Source: an uncultured Eubacterium sp.
Lineage (GTDB): Bacteria > Bacillota > Clostridia > Lachnospirales > Lachnospiraceae
Length of the DNA stretch: 10,774 bases
NCBI GenBank assembly: GCA_905236225.1
Contig: CAJOPM010000151.1
Span: 1-10,774 of the forward strand
Direction of reading: 5' to 3'
Below are positions 7,714 to 10,774 of the stretch, piece after piece. Every line of letters begins with the position of its first letter. Positions within the stretch are counted from its first letter, which is position 1. The translations under genes were made by a program, and so were the position numbers. The notes below the pieces were generated by a model, which saw nothing but the letters and a program-made list of their open reading frames with translations, made no database searches and was not told the DNA's origin.

Positions 7714-7743
7714 TAAATGCGGTTAAATTTAATACCTTTAAAG
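7695..7743 (+). repeat. duplicated palindromic box flanking the ilvE promoter -10
   Basis: CCTTTAAAGG (7695-7704) is a perfect 10-base palindrome within the promoter spacer. CCTTTAAAG recurs at 7735-7743, 40 bases downstream and just past the predicted start site. Between them TATTAAA (7711-7717) is complementary to TTTAATA (7728-7734). The whole block is therefore an imperfect inverted repeat: a 9-bp arm, a six-base asymmetric bulge, a 7-bp arm and a 10-base loop. No T-run follows, so it is not an ordinary terminator. A pair of repressor sites is the simplest reading, but that is inference. Confidence 0.55.
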
Positions 7744-7783
7744 AAAGTTGCCAAGCAGCCGTAATTAGTTTAACTGTAATTAT

Positions 7784-7830
7784 ATCTCAGACGAGATGAC
7801 CCCCACCTCTAAGCAAAGCGTAGGCGGGGG
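7784..7830 (+). promoter_or_regulatory. structured ilvE leader: two adjacent hairpins, function unknown
   Basis: ATCTC (7784-7788) pairs with GAGAT (7793-7797) around an AGAC loop. Immediately after, CCCCC-A-CCT (7800-7808) pairs with AGG-C-GGGGG (7822-7830) around a 13-base loop, giving eight pairs with one A/C mismatch. The second hairpin is far more GC-rich than its surroundings. It is followed by AGCGAGACTTGAATT rather than a U-run, so it is a poor intrinsic terminator. A T-box specifier/TGGN-ACC element is absent. Options are an unrecognised cis-acting RNA, an mRNA stabiliser, or the terminal palindrome of a decayed IS200/IS605-like element. Confidence 0.4.
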
Positions 7831-7859
7831 AGCGAGACTTGAATTTATTTTGTAATAAT

Positions 7860-7864
7860 GGAGG
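7860..7864 (+). promoter_or_regulatory. ribosome binding site of ilvE
   Basis: GGAGG lies six bases before the ATG at 7871. It is near-ideal and consistent with ilvE heading its own transcript. Confidence 0.8.
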
Positions 7865-7870
7865 CCAAAG

Positions 7871-8932
7871 ATGGATATCAAATTTATAAAAAGAGAAACT
7901 CTTAAAGAAAAGCCGGATCAGGACAATCTTGGATTCGGTAAATATATGACTGACTATATGTTTGAGATTGATTGGACCAAGCAGGATGGATGGGTTAATC
8001 CAAGAATTGTTCCGGAAGGACCCATTACCATGGAGCCGGCATCAGTGGTTCTTCATTATGCACAAGAGACATTTGAGGGATTAAAGGCATATAGAACGAA
8101 AAATGGAGATATCCAGCTGTTTAGGCCCGAAATGAATGCTCGAAGGATGATTAAGTCAAATGAGAGACTTTGTATGCCGGGGTTACCTGAGGATATGTTT
8201 GTTGAGGCTGTTAAGGCTTTGGTAAATGTTGAGAAGGATTGGGTTCCTTACAAGGAAGGAACATCTCTTTATATCAGACCATTTATGTTTGCATCGGAGT
8301 CGGCACTGGGTGTTCACATGGCTAATGCTTTCAGATTTATTATAATATGCTGCCCGGTAGGAGCATACTATCCGGAAGGCATTAATCCGATTAAAATATT
8401 GGTAGAAGATGAGCTTGTGCGTGCGGTAAAGGGCGGCACAGGATTTACCAAATGCGGTGGTAATTATGCCGCATCCATACTTGGACAGGTTAAAGCTGAG
8501 AAGATGGGATGCACACAGGTGCTTTGGCTTGATGGTGTTGAGAGAAAATACGTAGAAGAAGTCGGCACCATGAACATTATGTTCAAGATTGACGGTGAGA
8601 TATACACAGCACCAATTGATGGTACTGTACTTGCCGGAGTTACCAGGGATTCTATGATTCATATATTAAAAGACTGGGGTTATACTGTTCATGAAGAAAG
8701 GCTTGCAATAGATGATGTAATGAAAGCCGGTCATGAAGGAAGATTAGAAGAAGTATTCGGAACAGGTACAGCAGCCGTTGTATCACCGGTAGGTGAGCTT
8801 GTTTACAAAAACGATAGCGTAAGGATCAATGACTTTAAGATTGGAGAGCTTACACAAAAGCTTTATGATGAGCTTACCGGCATACAGTGGGGAAATAGAG
8901 AAGATAAATACAACTGGACAACAAATATCTGA
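7871..8932 (+). CDS. ilvE: branched-chain amino acid aminotransferase
   Basis: This PLP enzyme (fold type IV, about 353 residues, the longer eukaryote/Bacillus-like form) transfers amino groups between glutamate and the keto acids of valine, isoleucine and leucine, the last step of their synthesis. Visible marks are HYAQETFEGLKAYR near residue 63, FRPEMNARRM, TSLYIRPFMFA, the PLP-lysine block TKCGGNYAAS with Lys194, QVLWLDGVERKYVEEVGTMN, and LAGVTRDSMIHI. The C-terminal VFGTGTAAVVSPV holds the phosphate-binding region. The gene is intact and has a strong ribosome site and its own promoter after a roughly 150-base leader. Its separation from ilvBN by a promoter allows control of transamination independent of the first pathway step. 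recJ begins two bases after its stop, which suggests a two-gene transcript. Confidence 0.95.
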   Translation: MDIKFIKRETLKEKPDQDNLGFGKYMTDYMFEIDWTKQDGWVNPRIVPEGPITMEPASVVLHYAQETFEGLKAYRTKNGDIQLFRPEMNARRMIKSNERLCMPGLPEDMFVEAVKALVNVEKDWVPYKEGTSLYIRPFMFASESALGVHMANAFRFIIICCPVGAYYPEGINPIKILVEDELVRAVKGGTGFTKCGGNYAASILGQVKAEKMGCTQVLWLDGVERKYVEEVGTMNIMFKIDGEIYTAPIDGTVLAGVTRDSMIHILKDWGYTVHEERLAIDDVMKAGHEGRLEEVFGTGTAAVVSPVGELVYKNDSVRINDFKIGELTQKLYDELTGIQWGNREDKYNWTTNI

Positions 8933-8934
8933 TT

Positions 8935-10704
8935 ATGAAGAAAAAGAATTGGGTAATTATATCTAAGAGAGCGGATTTTAAAGAGATAGCAAAAAAACAT
9001 TCGATTGACCAGGTTACGGCAAGACTGTTGGTAAACAGAAATATAGCAACCGATGAGGAAATTGACGAATATTTATATGCAGATATTAAGAGTTGCCATG
9101 ATGCCAATCTTTTTAAAGATATTGACAAGGCAACAGATATTATCCGGGATGCAATCAGAAAAAAATTAAATATACGCGTCATAGGTGATTATGACGTAGA
9201 TGGAATATGTTCCACTTATATATTAACCAGAGGCCTTGAAATGTTCGGGGCCTTTGTTTCTTATGATATTCCTCATAGAATATATGATGGATATGGTCTT
9301 AGCACAAGGCTTGTCGAGCAGGCGGCACATGATAATGTAGATGTAATTGTTACATGTGATAATGGGATAGCTGCATTTGACGAAATAAAAAAAGCGCGAG
9401 AGCTTGGAATAAAAGTCATAGTCACAGATCATCATCAAGTGCCTACAGATGGCGATAGTGAGGATAAAGCGGACAGGTTGGTTGATGCAGATGCAATAGT
9501 AGATCCTAAAAGGAATGACTGCCCCTATCCGTTTAAAGAGCTGTGCGGCGCAGCTGTTTCATATAAGCTCATATGTGTACTGGCTCAAAAATATGGCAGA
9601 TCGATACAGGAATTTGACCATTTTATAGAGATAGCGGCAATAGCTACAGTTTGTGATGTTGTGCCTTTGATAGGAGAAAACCGCATAATTGTAAAAGAGG
9701 GGCTTAAGAGAATTAAAGTTACAAAGAATATAGGGCTTAAAGCACTTGCAGCAAGAAAGAATATTGATCTTGATAATCTGACAACTTATCAAATTGGATT
9801 TGTTATAGGACCTTGCCTAAATGCTGCGGGTCGTCTTGACAGTGCAATACGCTCATTACAATTATTGTTAGAAGATGACGTTATTAAGGCGGCGGCTCTG
9901 TCTGAAGAATTAGCCAACTTAAATGAGTCGAGAAAAGAGATGACATCAAAGGGTGTTGAAGAAGCAAAAACGTATATAGAGAATATTCAAGGTGATAAAG
10001 TATACGTTGTATACCTGCCAAACTGTCACGAAAGTATAGCTGGGATAATAGCAGGAAGAATCAGAGAAGAATATAACCATCCAAGTATTGTTCTTACAAA
10101 AGGTGAAACGATGGTAAAGGGGTCTGCTAGGTCTATAGATAATTACGATATCTATGCGGGGCTTAGGTCAGCCGATATTTATTTGCAAAAATACGGGGGG
10201 CACAAACTTGCAGCCGGTCTTTCATTAAGGCAAGAAGATATCTCATCTTTTAGAAAGCTGATAAATGAAAACGCAGATTTGTGTGAAGATGATTTTGTAG
10301 AAAAAACCAAGATTGATATTGCTATGCCGTTTTCATATGTAAATGAAGAACTTATTAATGAAATAAATAGATTAGAACCCTTTGGGACGGGCAATGAAAA
10401 ACCCGTATTTGCACAAAGAGATGCCCTCATTACTTCAGTTAAGATATTAGGGAAGAATAAAAACGTGCTTAAGCTGTTTTTAAGATGCAAAGAGGATGAC
10501 TATCAAAAAATATACGAAGTGATTAGTTTCGCGCCGCCCGCCACATTTATGGAATATATTGATGATAAGTATGGAGATGGCACATTTTCGGCATTGAAAA
10601 AAAATGAATGTGACAATGCATATATTTCAATTTTGTACTATCCGACAATAAATGAATTTAAAGGGATAAGAAACATCCAGTTCAGAATGATTGACTATCT
10701 TTGA
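8935..10704 (+). CDS. recJ: single-stranded-DNA-specific exonuclease RecJ
   Basis: It degrades single-stranded DNA 5' to 3' in recombination and repair and needs Mn2+/Mg2+. The 589 residues match the usual bacterial length. Metal-binding DHH motifs are all present: DYDVDG (Asp85, Asp87, Asp89), CDNG (Asp142), TDHHQ (Asp165-His166-His167), and CDVVP with Asp241. PCLNAAGRLDSA (from about 294) marks the central linker, and the DHHA1 domain ends with GGHKLAAGLSL (His423). The C-terminal 140 residues are the RecJ OB-fold region, beginning near LEPFGTGNEKPVF. The start is the ATG two bases after the ilvE stop (TGATTATG); there is no Shine-Dalgarno, so it probably relies on re-initiation after ilvE. 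Clustering with an amino acid gene appears incidental. The stop codon overlaps the -35 of the next promoter. Confidence 0.95.
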   Translation: MKKKNWVIISKRADFKEIAKKHSIDQVTARLLVNRNIATDEEIDEYLYADIKSCHDANLFKDIDKATDIIRDAIRKKLNIRVIGDYDVDGICSTYILTRGLEMFGAFVSYDIPHRIYDGYGLSTRLVEQAAHDNVDVIVTCDNGIAAFDEIKKARELGIKVIVTDHHQVPTDGDSEDKADRLVDADAIVDPKRNDCPYPFKELCGAAVSYKLICVLAQKYGRSIQEFDHFIEIAAIATVCDVVPLIGENRIIVKEGLKRIKVTKNIGLKALAARKNIDLDNLTTYQIGFVIGPCLNAAGRLDSAIRSLQLLLEDDVIKAAALSEELANLNESRKEMTSKGVEEAKTYIENIQGDKVYVVYLPNCHESIAGIIAGRIREEYNHPSIVLTKGETMVKGSARSIDNYDIYAGLRSADIYLQKYGGHKLAAGLSLRQEDISSFRKLINENADLCEDDFVEKTKIDIAMPFSYVNEELINEINRLEPFGTGNEKPVFAQRDALITSVKILGKNKNVLKLFLRCKEDDYQKIYEVISFAPPATFMEYIDDKYGDGTFSALKKNECDNAYISILYYPTINEFKGIRNIQFRMIDYL

Positions 10705-10728
10705 AAAACGCTGTAAATATGGTATCAT
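10701..10728 (+). promoter_or_regulatory. sigma-A promoter with extended -10, reading out of the window
   Basis: TTGAAA (10701-10706) and TATCAT (10723-10728) are 16 bases apart, and the TGG just before the -10 (10720-10722) forms an extended -10 element. The -35 includes the TGA stop of recJ. Initiation is predicted near 10735, for a gene that lies beyond the right edge. Nothing else is visible in the remaining bases, which are AT-rich with no start codon carrying a ribosome site. Confidence 0.6.
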
Positions 10729-10774
10729 TACATAGTTAACATTTGGATATATCAATATTTGAGACTGTAGTTAT

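Noticed and set aside
7717..7764. Short ORF rich in Leu/Ile/Val codons (15 codons), resembling an attenuator leader peptide
   Set aside because: Its ATG lies at or before the predicted transcription start (about 7720), so it would not be on the mRNA. AT-rich DNA readily yields Leu and Ile codons. It would regain interest if a start site upstream of 7705 were mapped.
7800..7845. Hairpin as an intrinsic terminator
   Set aside because: The stem is followed by AGCGAGACTTGAATT and no T-run, and the gene directly downstream needs transcription through it.
7796..7855. 19-codon ORF through the GC-rich hairpin of the ilvE leader
   Set aside because: It has no properly spaced ribosome site and no run of branched-chain codons, and it is explained by the inverted repeat.
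7689..7870. T-box riboswitch upstream of ilvE
   Set aside because: I see no T-box sequence (TGGNACCGCG-like), no specifier stem with a branched-chain codon, and no terminator/antiterminator pair ending in a U-run.
8183..8662. 159-residue minus-strand open frame antisense to ilvE
   Set aside because: It overlaps a fully conserved gene, has no ribosome site or family resemblance, and is the mirror of the coding frame. The same holds for 2814-3233 and the other minus-strand frames.

Overview
The window looks like a chromosomal segment of a low-to-moderate GC Firmicute, most likely class Clostridia and plausibly Lachnospiraceae. This rests on the A/T-biased codon use, the AGGAG-type ribosome binding sites, the secreted bacterial Ig-like (BIG2) plus NlpC/P60 protein, and the style of ThyA, the ilvB insertion and the B12-binding radical SAM/DUF4080 protein. 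The family placement is inference from protein style. All nine genes lie on the + strand and are tightly packed.

Layout. At 87-1574 is a secreted cell-wall-type hydrolase with Ig-like domains, preceded by a possible promoter. It is followed at very short spacing by thyA (1586-2434) and folA (2446-2940), the dTMP synthesis/dihydrofolate recycling pair. Next come an AEC-family permease (2947-3897), ilvB (3923-5652, broken by a one-base deletion near 4180), ilvN (best start 5671, ending 6174) and a B12-binding radical SAM protein of unknown substrate (6177-7688). No terminator or clear internal promoter is visible from 87 to 7688, so these may be read as one long transcript. The 182-base gap at 7689-7870 holds a near-consensus sigma-A promoter, a duplicated palindromic box around it, and a roughly 150-base leader with a GC-rich hairpin. 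This precedes ilvE (7871-8932) and recJ (8935-10704). A second good promoter at 10701-10728 fires out of the right edge.

How the genes work together. IlvB/IlvN (acetohydroxyacid synthase) and IlvE (branched-chain aminotransferase) are the first and last steps of valine/isoleucine synthesis; the intermediate steps (ilvC, ilvD) are not here. ThyA and FolA form the thymidylate cycle. RecJ is a repair/recombination exonuclease carried behind ilvE. The AEC permease and the radical SAM protein flank ilvBN, but their substrates cannot be read from sequence.

Most noteworthy: the single-base frameshift in an otherwise well-preserved ilvB; the CCTTTAAAGG box inside the ilvE promoter spacer with a second copy 40 bases downstream; the structured ilvE leader, which is not a T-box; and two Shine-Dalgarno-less starts of the form stop-TT-ATG. 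I do not see a defence system, a CRISPR array, a complete mobile element or any convincing new multi-gene system.
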